Positions 1 to 9,094 of a DNA stretch of 64,000 nt are shown piece after piece. The position numbers were made by a program, and so were the translations under genes. Location: assembly GCF_002575655.3 (NCBI RefSeq), contig NC_053037.3, positions 444,509,793 through 444,573,792 on the forward strand, read 5' to 3'. Within the stretch, counting starts at the first letter, position 1, and each line of letters begins with the position of its first letter. This DNA is from Aegilops tauschii subsp. strangulata (taxonomy: Eukaryota > Streptophyta > Magnoliopsida > Poales > Poaceae). The notes under the pieces are model-generated. The model saw only the letters and a program-made list of their open reading frames with translations. It was not told the origin of the DNA and did no database searches.

Positions 1-320
1 AAAGAAACTGAGCTTATCATACCCGTAATGATGGAGATCCATTGGTGATTAAAACCCAACTTTTGCATGATCATAAGAAGATAACTCCACTCAACTCGGT
101 CATAGGCTTTGCCATCTCTAACTTTAGGTCACAAGATCTATGTTTCTTTGTTGTGTTCCGCTTCATGAAGTGCAAATACCAAAATAATGTTATTTTTTAT
201 TAAGTGACAAAAGTTGACTGCTCCTTTGAAATAATGTGTGGGAGAATTACCACTTCTTTGAAGCGATCTTGTAGAGTACATTCCACAGGCTGAGAGGACG
301 GAATTGAGATAAAGCTGAAG
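1..320 (-). pseudogene. LINE reverse transcriptase fragment, decayed
   Basis: Read on the minus strand, the first 120 bases encode a block with KAYDRVEWSYLL, the classic conserved stretch of plant LINE reverse transcriptases. Just upstream, HFMKRNTTKKHRSCDLKL continues the alignment after a one-base frame change near position 118. Around 200-300 minus, ILPHIISKEQSTFV matches the conserved 'IIS.EQSAFVPGR' stretch that precedes it, followed by an in-frame stop. The fragment continues past the left edge of the window. Frameshifts and stops mean it is not functional. Confidence 0.75.
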
Positions 321-889
321 GGTTTAGACTTTAGGAATGAGAACCAGGATCGTGTCATTGATCGATTCCGCAGTTTTAACTCCTTCACAATACGCAAAAC
401 AACATTTGTTACCTTATATAGATGAACAGGGGACGCGATTTGAGCATGCCCTTAAAGAAGCCCTAGAGAGGGAGACTCGAGTCATAGCTTGCAAGTTAAG
501 TAAAGATCCTCTGCCTCTCGTCGGCGCCGCCACCGGTTCGCCCTGTCTCCGGTAGCTTTAGGGCCATGACGCGGTGGATACCGGCCATTGCCGGTGCGAG
601 GGCTCTATTTATAGATGTTCCTTCGAGTTTTGTTAGGGTTTGTGTCCTGCTCAAAAAGATGAGACGACAACGACTCCCTGAAGATGGAATAAGGTTCTCC
701 CCGCCTAGACACCGCCCTGATGGTGTGTCTAGCATCGTCAGTGGGTGTGCGGAGGTGTGTCTCTGGCAGATCTGTCCTTGGTGGATTTGCTCGGATCTAG
801 TCGTAGTTAGTCTACGTTTGTCGTGGTGGGTGCACGGCAGATGCCAAAGGATGGCTAAAGAGAGGGATAGGCTCGAGGGCACCGGTGGG

Positions 890-1781
890 CTCCAGAGGTG
901 AGGTCAGCATGAGCGAGCGAGGGACGCAAGACATACCCAGGTTCGGGGCTCTCCGGAGAGATAACACCCCTAGTCCTGCCGAGTGTGGTTTATATGTGGA
1001 TGCACGTAGCAATACAGAGTTGCTCCTAGAGCTGTTTGGGGAGGAAGGAAGGCAGGCCAAGGCTTAGGCTGCTCCTTCTCCTGGTGTGTCTGTGTTCTAC
1101 TAAATGATCTGATCGCGTGTCCCCCGTGCATGGAGGCCTTCTGGGGGGTTTTATAGGTCAACCCCCCAGGGTTACAATGGTAAAGTTACATGGCCGCGGG
1201 GCCGGGATGTCAGCGCCTGGGAAGCCGGCGCTGGGGCCCGCTGCGTACTAGGGTACGCCGGGTTCTCCGGTCGCGGGCCCCGTGCGCCAGGGGGCACTGT
1301 TCCCCATCTTGTCTTGCGTCACGGAGTGGTTGGGCCGGCTCGGCTACGGTGGCGCATCGCCTGGTCGCCATTGGCTTGTGTCAGCAGGATGAGGGGGGCA
1401 CTGTTGCCATGCCGGCCCTGTTCAGCGGAGTAGGTGGGCCACTATTGCCACGCTCCTGCCATTCAGAGGAGTTGATGAGCCACTGTAGCCATGCTCTTCT
1501 CCTTTATGGGGACTTGATCCGCCGTACGCCTCGTATGGGACGAGAGCTGACCCGAGGCCGGGTTGAGGAAGTCTTGGCTTGGCGGGGTCGGCCGGCATGC
1601 GCCAACGGCCCCGGTCGTGTCGCGGTCTTGGCCGGATTGCGGGGTTTGGCCGGATTCCGGGGCTTGGCCGGGTTGAGGAACCCAGCCAAGCGTAAGCTGG
1701 ATTGAGGGGCGAAGTCGGCCTTGATGTTTTTGAAAAGGATCCGGGTTCCGTTGTCTGCCCGGGGTTCATCCCCCCGACAAC
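890..1781 (+). repeat. Gypsy LTR remnant or solo LTR
   Basis: The stretch contains the phrase 'acccaggttcggggctctcc' followed by 'ggagagataacacccctagt', typical of several Triticeae Gypsy LTRs, and ends in 'catccccccgaca', a usual LTR 3' end. No TG start with a matching five-base target duplication is evident at the left border near 890-910, so the left end is probably truncated. It interrupts the retroposon-like repeat. Confidence 0.5.
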
Positions 1782-2038
1782 GTTGGTGTCTCTTCAGGTT
1801 GGATCCTATTGATCTACGCTACTCTTCATCGCCGGTGGTTGTTGTTCTGTTGCGTTAGTCCTAGCATCGTCTGCTACGCGTGATAGCATGGGGTCATAGC
1901 ACGACCACTTCCCGACTGTCTGCTGCAACAAGTTTTGCCCGACTTCAACAAGAGAGGGCGATGACGGCGGATGCGGTGGTGGCATGGGTTTGTATCGTCT
2001 CTCGGTTGTAATGCGGTGATGATTGCTTTACGGAAAAA

Positions 2039-2853
2039 CTAACGCCCACACGTGCGGGCGTTTGCACATCGCCCACACGCCTCCATCACCACTCATTTTG
2101 CCACGTATGAACAGATGACATCACAGAAATCTTTTTGGTTTTTGGCTTAGAAATGTTTTATCTCCTAATTAAAAAAGCGAATTAAAAATCCGTTTTCACC
2201 ATTAAATCCGTCTCGACGAGATCTTCAAAACTAGAACCCATGTTGATATGTTTCGACGAAATTTTTTTTGCCCAGAAGTTGCCATGATGTTTACACTGTA
2301 GTTACCATAGTGCTCAAACTAAAGTTGCCATGTGACAATTTTAGTTTGTAGATCATGGCAATTTTAGTTTATTGATGATGGCAATTCCAGTACTTTGACC
2401 ATGAAAATATTTGTTTTGTATGAACCATGACAATTTTAACTGCATGTATCATGGCAATTTTAGTTTATGGTGCATGGCAAGTCTAGTTTCTTAATTGCCC
2501 GTTTTATAATATGTCAAAATTTACTTTTAAATATAGAAAAAAATAGTTGAAACATATCATGGCAACTTCAGTGTAAATATCACGGTAATTCATGTGCAAT
2601 AGACATGGCAACTTTTAACCCAAAAAAAATCAGCGAAATATATTGATATGAGATCTAGTTTCAAAGATCTCGTCGCGAGGGATTTAACGGTAAAAATGAA
2701 TCTTCAATCGGATTTTTCATTTAAGAGATAAAACATTTTAAAAACAGAAAATCCAAAAAGATTTCCACATGCATGCATGCGGTGACATGGCGTAGTCTGT
2801 GTGTTATAGAGCGTGTGAGCGGGTTTGGCTTCCACCACACATGTGGGCGTTAG
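2039..2853. mobile_element. Foldback DNA element with long inverted ends and internal CATGGCAA-type repeats
   Basis: The ends are inverted: CTAACGCCCACACGTG at 2039 mirrors CACATGTGGGCGTTAG ending at 2853. Inverted similarity continues inward (the block around 2128-2170 mirrors 2720-2770, and the phrase at 2200-2225 mirrors 2660-2685). The centre (about 2275-2630) is a degenerate series of units like 'catggcaattttagtttat'. There is no coding capacity. It is a non-autonomous, Mutator-like or foldback MITE; no clear target duplication was found, so the superfamily is undecided. Confidence 0.6.
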
Positions 2854-3190
2854 CGTTGTCCTTGCTTTATTATAATATAAAGCGGGAAAACCCTTTTTCG
2901 TCACAGAGGGACGGTGATGGCAGCGCGCCTTCGTCTTGCTTTAGTGCTTGTAGTCGTCGCTACGTGGTCTACAGATCTGGATACAATTTTTATTATTTCT
3001 GGTATTCGTTTTACTGTCATGATCGAATATGAATAGAATGGAATGTTTCTTCTAAAAAAATTGCCCAAAGGAATTGGATTTCTTATGTCAAAATTGTGAA
3101 AACCAAATGCGACACCAACTTCATGCAACGACGGCTTCCCTCTCGCATCGTTTTCGGCTTCACGTTGTATGCCACCGCGGGCACGACTCG

Positions 3191-3790
3191 TCAACCGCCG
3201 CCCCCCTTTGCCGGGCCACCGAAAGACGTCACGGGAGGCCGCACCGGCAAGGCACAACCCGACGCGGACAGGAACCTCACGAGATGCGTTGGCCGCCCCT
3301 CGCCGCCCGTCGGCACGCTGGACGCCAGGCACGACGCCATCCTCTTCAGAGTTGCGCCATCTCGGTGGCCGTCGAACACGAAGGCGGACGTGACCGGCGC
3401 GTCGCTGGCGACGGCCCCGCATCGCTCGCCGGCCCGTATCAGCTCCACCGGCAGGTCGAAGCACGGCGACGGGCAGTATCCATGGACCGCCCGGGCGCCA
3501 CGGTCGTCCCCTTCCCCCGCCTCCACCAGGAAGTCGAAGACGATGTTGCTGCCGGAGTAGAGCGAGGAGCACTCGAGCTTCTCCAGGGACGCCGCGCGGC
3601 TTAGCAGCACCTGCGGGGGTTCCTGCTCCGTGCGCCGGTCTTGTTCCGGCGCCGCTGGATGCTCCTGCTGGCTCTCGCCGGTTTCCTCCGGCTTCTTCTT
3701 GGAGAATCCTGGGAGGCAGAAGCACGTGAGCAGCGTGCCGCAGGTGAAGCCGGTGCGCTCGTCGGGCTCGGCGTCCGGCGCTTGGGACAT
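3191..3790 (-). CDS. Uncharacterised plant protein, 199 aa
   Basis: Single-exon frame from ATG at 3790 to TGA at 3191. The protein starts MSQAPDAEPDERTGFTCGTL and has a cysteine-containing segment LLTCFCLPGFSKKK, a Glu/Gln/Pro-rich linker (residues about 35-60), then SRAASLEKLECSSLYSGSNI and a conserved-looking C-terminal half with HGYCPSPCFDLPVELIRAGE and APVTSAFVFDGHRDGATLKR. High GC and a good monocot codon pattern support a real gene. I recognise it as resembling uncharacterised grass proteins but know no function. A candidate TATA box lies 85-91 bases upstream of the ATG. A longer frame on the same strand (2901-3815) is Arg/Gly-rich and is a shadow. The upstream in-frame GTG at 3811 was not used because ATG at 3790 fits eukaryotic initiation. 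Confidence 0.65.
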   Translation of the reverse strand: MSQAPDAEPDERTGFTCGTLLTCFCLPGFSKKKPEETGESQQEHPAAPEQDRRTEQEPPQVLLSRAASLEKLECSSLYSGSNIVFDFLVEAGEGDDRGARAVHGYCPSPCFDLPVELIRAGERCGAVASDAPVTSAFVFDGHRDGATLKRMASCLASSVPTGGEGRPTHLVRFLSASGCALPVRPPVTSFGGPAKGGGG

Positions 3791-3874
3791 GGCGCTCGCC
3801 GGCCGGTGCACACAAATTCGAACGCCTTGGAGCGAATGGGGAGGACGTAGTACGTCTAGCTAGCGCAGTACCGG

Positions 3875-3881
3875 TATATAG
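3875..3881 (-). promoter_or_regulatory. Candidate TATA box of the 3191-3790 gene
   Basis: The minus strand reads CTATATA here, 85-91 bases before the ATG at 3790, a usual distance for a plant TATA box plus a short 5' leader. Confidence 0.45.
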
Positions 3882-3959
3882 TGAGGTGGCCGGGTAAGGT
3901 CGCGGTGGCGGGTGGTGGTGGAGTGGAGGGGCACACCGCCGGTCAGCCCGCTAGATCGT

Positions 3960-4606
3960 GTGTTTCATGATTTCCTGGCTTAACTTAGTCGTCGGGGCCC
4001 ACTTACATACTCGTTCTGCGTAGATCTAGCCGTATGGCGCTTGGTTCGTTGACTCGACTTCGTTTCCTGTGCTGTGCATGCATGCTCTGCATGATCGTCA
4101 TACCATGATACAATGAAAACATAAAACTCTGAATGTTCACAACATGAGTCTACAATCTCCAAAATTTTCAATCCCAAATTCGAAATGCGCACAGAGAAAC
4201 AAAGAAGACAAATTCAATTGTGAATAGTGCTATTTGTCTTTTTGTGACACTGTTCATGCTAGATTTGTCCCTTTTGTTTCTCATTGTATATTTCGGATTT
4301 GGGTCTGAAAATTTAAGGGATGGTATAAAACATATCTTGTTGAACGTTCACAACTTTTATCGAAATTTGTGGAGACTTGCAAATTTGAAATTTGAGGAGT
4401 GGTACCGTGGTATCATGTGAAGTGTGGTATCCCTCGTACTGTAGTGGTTTCAGTGGAACCGAGGGAGTACATCCGTATTGCCATCGCATTCCAATTCACC
4501 AAACTGACAGATCAGTTCAAGTTCCTTGAAAGCGCACATATTACCTAAGAATTTTGAAGGTAGCACAGACTACAGAGTACACCACCGTTTGGTGATCTTC
4601 TCAATC
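3960..4606. other. Intergenic, with a possible decayed inverted-repeat element
   Basis: The stretch between the two minus-strand genes is AT-rich and has no convincing coding frame. Weak mirrored similarity between 'cataccatgatac' near 4099 and 'ggtaccgtggtatcatg' near 4401 suggests an old MITE of about 320 bases, but the match is short and no target duplication is visible. Confidence 0.25.
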
Positions 4607-6836
4607 TCAGTTCTTCTCCACAATTAGTTTAGCTCTTGCATGTCCAGCCTCTATCCGGTACTGCTCGCCCATCCCCAGGTGCGTCATCAAGAACCAGACG
4701 ACGGTGAGCAGCTCGCCGCCGTTGCTCAGCTGCTTGGCGTGGAAGTTGCTCCGGCACTTGCTCGCGGCGTAGCAGAGCATCTCCACCCACACCACGCGAA
4801 TGAGCCGCCACCTCTTGCCGGGCGGCAGCTCCAGCAGCGACTTGGCCAGCCGGCACGCGTCGAACAGCACCGACTTGCTCCTGTCCCCCTTCACGTCCCT
4901 CGGCGCAATCTCCGCGTTCACCTCCAGCACCATCCTTGCCGCGGCACGCTCATCCGGCCGTGTCGCCTCCCGCCCCAAGAAGTTCTTGGCCTCCGCGCAT
5001 GTGTCCCCGAACCGGATCTGCCCGATGCCCGCAGTCAGCATGAACGGCCGAGCCACGAGCAGGAAAAGCATGTAGTTTGACACCGCCCTGCTGATGCTGA
5101 CATACTCGGTGAGCTTGGCGTCGTCGTTGTTGCCGTCGTCCGAGAAGAAGCAGAGGTCCGTGGCGATGTGCCAGAGAAGAATGCTCTCGTCGAACTCTGC
5201 CTCGACGCTCCAGCCGAGCTCCTTGTAGTAGCCCTTGCACTGGAGCGCCCACTGGCCCCTGTGGTTGCTGAACTTGCGGTAACTCTCGGTGTCCACGATG
5301 CTGAGCGCCTTGTCTTTCAGCTCCCTGAACACCGAGATCTTCAGCTCGGGCGACACGTCTATGTGCCAGATGTACAGCCAACTGTCCAAGTGCCCTTTGA
5401 GTCCGAGCAGGCTCAGGATCTTGGTGACCAATGTTGGTTTGTCCTGGAGGCAAAAGCTGATGAGATTGTGCTGCGCCATCAAATTGGACCACTTCGCCCG
5501 GCTTTCTGGCCGGAAATACTTTATACACCGGAGGATCAGATGGCTGAGCGAATGGCAGATGGAACCTCGCATAGCTGCGTATGTCCAGTATGATACAAGC
5601 ATCATACCAATGGCAGAAACCTCCAAGCAAAGTGCTCCTCCGAATAACAGATTGGTGATGAGGACATCGATGCCGTCGTACGACCCGCGTCGACCCTTGT
5701 GTGGCACATTGAAGAGGACGCACGCTGTCATCGTGGAGACGAGTGTGACACAGCGGAACAGGCGGCCATACCAGGTGTGTATCACCGCCGCCTTGGAATG
5801 CAGGGTGTCATACATGAGGGACAGCTCGATCTCGATGATCTTGTATGCCTGCTCCGGCATCAGCCGCAGAAACGTGGCCTGGCTCATGGTACGGTCTTGG
5901 AAACTGAGGATGAGGTTCACGAACAGGCGCTTGAAGGTCACGAAGAAGCACCGCGCCTCGGTGATGACCGTGGCGTAAGGCACGGTCTCCTCTGTGATTG
6001 CCGGGGCGGTGACACCAGCGCGTCGCTCTGGCTCGATGATGATCTCCGCCTGGAGCCCCGCCTCACGTGTGAAGCGATACTCCTCCATGAACTTGGCGTA
6101 ATTGGGGCCCGGGTCCGGCGTCGTGACCATGCCGCTCCGCAGGTTGTCCATGCTGGCGCACTTGAGCGCCCATGTCCTCTCGCCGTACTTAAGAATGCCA
6201 CTCAGGAACATGAACATGGCCGGGTATAGGATATCGGCACCAGGGCGAGACTTGGAGAAGACGTAGACAGCAAGGGCAACCTGTTATAACACAAGACAAG
6301 GCAAGGCTTGGTTATTTCAAGTTTGTGAAGTGAGCAGTACTAACTCTGTCTGAAGTGCAAAAGATTCGAGAAATTAACCATACCTGCGACAACAGGCTGA
6401 GCAGGTGACGCTTCCAGAGCTCGTTGTCTTCAATGGAGAAGGCAGTGATGGTGTCCTGGCCACCGAGGTGAAGGAGCAGGAACGGCGCCCAGAAGACCTG
6501 GATGCGGTGGTTGCGGTTGAAGAACGACTGTGCATCGTCACTGCCGCCTCTGGGCACGCGCGTCTGGGAGAGGTACCCGAGCGCGTAGATGGCAATGGAG
6601 TCGGCGAGTAGGTAGGCGAGCCAGAGGAGCACGCTGAGCAAGGCGGAGACGTTGCGCTTCCGGATGCCGGCGGAGAAGAGGAGGAACACCTGCAGCGCAA
6701 GGCTGGTGAGCACAAGCACGCGGATTTCCCACTCGTTCCACACAGTGAGTAGGCCTCCCATGGAGTGTGTGCTCATGCCGTTCCCCTCCATCTCTGCCTT
6801 CCACTCCGGCGGCTGGCACTTCTCCAGGATCATCAT
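4607..6836 (-). CDS. DUF4220/DUF594 membrane protein, two exons, 708 aa
   Basis: Exon 1 spans 6836-6384 and exon 2 6280-4607. The intron starts GTATGG and ends ATAACAG, and the frame joins exactly (LLSQ then VALAVYVF). The N-terminal half matches the plant DUF4220 family: WNEWEIRVLVLTSLALQVFL followed by hydrophobic segments at about residues 35-55, 62-85 and, in exon 2, 320-382. The C-terminal part holds the DUF594-like block LLWHIATDLCFFSDD near residue 520 and VSNYMLFLLVARPFML. Members are large grass-expanded families of unknown function, predicted in membranes. Length is normal for the family. The gene lies head to head with the CC-NB gene, 307 bases between start codons. No disabling change was seen, so it is probably intact. 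Confidence 0.88.
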
Positions 6837-7143
6837 ATCCTAATGCTCGTGGGGAGACTTGGCTCCTGGTCTTCCATGGGGTCAACCTCACGCGTCATTG
6901 GTTTTCTTAATGATTTCAATGGGACATTACGCGTCTGGAAGAAGAAACAAGAGCCAAAGGGCCGTCACTGTCTTGGTCTCTGCGCTCTGCGCCTCATGGT
7001 TCAGTTAGCTCCCCCCCCCCCCCCCCCCCCCGCCTCTCTTTATCCCTTTATTATCCTGTGAATCCATCAATCAACTACTGAAAAATCCTCCATCAAACTA
7101 CCTTCTTACGAGCAATTTCTGACCGGAAAAGCCGAAGGGGTCG
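6837..7143. promoter_or_regulatory. Shared divergent promoter region with a 21-base C run
   Basis: These 307 bases separate the ATG of the DUF4220 gene (6836, minus) from the ATG of the CC-NB gene (7144, plus), so both promoters and leaders must overlap here. A run of 21 C (7011-7031) lies 113-133 bases before the plus-strand ATG. No strong TATA is seen; 'ctttattatcc' near 7045 is the nearest AT-rich motif. Confidence 0.5.
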
Positions 7144-8319
7144 ATGGCCGTGGTGGTGCAGTTTCTGGTTAGAAAGTTCGTTGATAGCCTTGCGGAGGAG
7201 GGAGACGCGGAGCTCCCTTTCAGCTCCCACTTCTACGACATGAGGGCCGGGTTGGAGAAGGCAGCCACTTCTTCCACCAACACCGATGAGCTCCGAGAGT
7301 GCATGTACGAACTCAATAACCTGCTCTCGCAGTGCCGCATGCTCACCAACCGGCCAATCACGCGGAGCTGCTACTTCTCCCCCTCCGAAGCGTGGCTTTC
7401 CAACAAGGTCAAGCAGCGGGTGATCGCCGTGAAGCGCAGAGTCCTGCAATGTGTCCAGAACGACGACCCCAACGGCGATGCTACAGCCTCGCCGGAGGAG
7501 AATGCCACCACCGCTGGGTTCAGCCGGTGGAGTACTTCTTGGGTTGAGCAGAGCAGGGTCTACGGGTTCGACCAACAGCTCGCGGAGCTAGAGTCCAGGG
7601 CGTTCGGGAACAGCAGCCCCGGACGACTTACCGGCGTCGGCATCGTCGGCATGGGCGGCATCGGGAAGACTGCACTCGCGCAGCTCGTGTTCAACAGCCC
7701 GTTGGCCAGGCGCCGCTTCTTCCCCAGGATCTGGGTGTGCCTGTCGCGCACCTCTTGCATTGGCAAGGATGTGCGCAAGGAAGTCTTGCAAAGCATACTT
7801 ATGGCCCTCGGACTCGAAGAGGAGTTCATATTGGCCATTGATAGCCTGGGAGACCTGGAGTTAGCTGTCCATGAGCAGCTCAAGGGGAAGCGGTACCTCA
7901 TAGTATTCGATGATGTCTGGAACATCGACGACTGGTACGCCAACGTTGCAGGCCATGCAAATGCCTTGTCGAGGGGCGAACAATTGCCGAACGGCCTTGT
8001 GCTCGGGTTGCCCAAAGAGAGAGGTGGAGTTGTGGTCGTTACCAGCCGGCAGGAGCAGGCAGCAGAGATGATGGTGGGGAAGGGTAGTGTGTACCGTGTG
8101 CAGCCACTGGCCGACAGAGAGAGCGCCTGGGCGATCTTTATGGATGCACTGAATAAGGAAAGACAGCCAATCGATCTCGCAGCTATTAACGACCTGAAAG
8201 AGGAAATTCTTCAGACCTGTGGTGGGCTACCGTCAATGGCCAAGGCAATGGCAGACATCTTCGCAAAAAGTCTAACGTTACCAGCATCAACTTCTAGCCA
8301 GGAACTTAAGCTTGAGTAG
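7144..8319 (+). CDS. CC-NB-ARC protein without winged helix or LRR, 391 aa
   Basis: Single exon. Residues 1-105 resemble a CNL coiled-coil domain (MAVVVQFLVRKFVDSL..., with an EDVID-region equivalent near DELRECMYELNNLLSQCRML). The NB-ARC follows: P-loop GMGGIGKT at 169-176, kinase-2 LIVFDDVW at 252-259, RNBS-B VVVVTSR at 296-302, an RNBS-C-like block near 319-333 and a GLPL equivalent GGLPSMAKA at 359-367. It stops at TAG after LKLE, just before a WK codon pair in the same frame (then CKAG), the place where CNLs normally run EWK... into the winged helix. No LRR is found downstream on this strand before the opposing gene. Catalytic ATP-binding residues look intact. It could be a functional truncated CN protein, a partner of the 9095-10981 gene, or a recently truncated pseudogene. 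Confidence 0.85.
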   Translation: MAVVVQFLVRKFVDSLAEEGDAELPFSSHFYDMRAGLEKAATSSTNTDELRECMYELNNLLSQCRMLTNRPITRSCYFSPSEAWLSNKVKQRVIAVKRRVLQCVQNDDPNGDATASPEENATTAGFSRWSTSWVEQSRVYGFDQQLAELESRAFGNSSPGRLTGVGIVGMGGIGKTALAQLVFNSPLARRRFFPRIWVCLSRTSCIGKDVRKEVLQSILMALGLEEEFILAIDSLGDLELAVHEQLKGKRYLIVFDDVWNIDDWYANVAGHANALSRGEQLPNGLVLGLPKERGGVVVVTSRQEQAAEMMVGKGSVYRVQPLADRESAWAIFMDALNKERQPIDLAAINDLKEEILQTCGGLPSMAKAMADIFAKSLTLPASTSSQELKLE

Positions 8320-9094
8320 TGGAAATGTAAGGCAGGCAATATGCCTGTCATGGACCAAAAAGACACTACATAACAACTGTATACGAATTTTATGGATTTA
8401 TCACATGAAAGTTATGGCATAAATTCTTATGAATGGCTGTGAGAAGAAGATCTACACGCATGCTCCCATTTCTCCCTGCAAAATAAGTTTGAACCCCGCG
8501 TAGAATTGAATGTTCAGTGCTTCCGGTTTCCTCATAAACAAAAAGTGCAGGTGTCAGACCTTTATGGCTTTCACAAATATATTATGACAAAAATTCAAGA
8601 CAAACATACATTTTGTAGAAAGTTAAAAAGGCTAGTAAATTTTCACTTGAAGGCCGTAACAAACTTCTGCATGACGCCGTGAAATAACATGTGTGAGAGA
8701 GACTGACCATAACTTGCACAACTTTGGTAGAGACTCTGATCAAACTTGCTTTCCATTAATACATCACTCTTTCCTGACAATGCGCTCACATGAAAAAGCC
8801 TGAAAAGAAGAATGATTCGGGAAATCAGTGAAAATGGATGAATTACTATTTGTGTTCCTACATCATAAGTTCATAACCATAGGCCACAGATTTGTTTGAT
8901 GAAGCTCAAATTTATCAACATTGTGTAGCTGATAAGCTGTACACCATATGCAATCAAATAATTAAGACAACAAATGGATAACCTGGCTTCGTGCATCTTC
9001 TTTTTTTCCTTTGTATTTTTGTTTCAACATTGAGGGCAGAAATTGACTTATTACATATGTAATAATGAGAACTCACTTTATTTGGTGCTTTGCT
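8320..9094. other. Intergenic between two convergent NLR-type genes
   Basis: This stretch holds the 3' regions of both genes. I see no coding frame, no recognisable transposon end and no LRR remnant of the plus-strand gene. Confidence 0.5.

Larger units (their letters stand above)
540..3060 (+). repeat. Retroposon-like repeat with A-rich tail, split into three pieces
   Basis: Three blocks (about 540-894, 1782-2036 and 2915-3060) read in order like one dispersed Triticeae repeat that I recognise from its text but cannot name. The first has 'gtcctgctcaaaaagatgagacgac', the second 'gatctacgctactcttcatc' and 'acaagttttgcccgact', the third 'cttgtagtcgtcgctacgtgg', and it ends in an A-run near 3054-3060. 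A Gypsy LTR remnant and a foldback element separate the blocks. The 3' A-rich end suggests a non-LTR retroposon 3' region, perhaps the untranslated tail of a LINE. No intact coding frame is seen. Confidence 0.45.

Noticed and set aside
2901..3815. Long 304-codon minus-strand frame across the small gene
   Set aside because: It is Arg/Gly/Ala-rich shadow coding of the 3191-3790 gene and ends in transposon-tail sequence; the alternative frame has protein-like composition, an ATG and a TATA box.
4950..5723. Second minus-strand frame inside the DUF4220 gene, and plus-strand frames there
   Set aside because: Overlaps the real exon in another phase; composition is that of GC-rich shadow frames.
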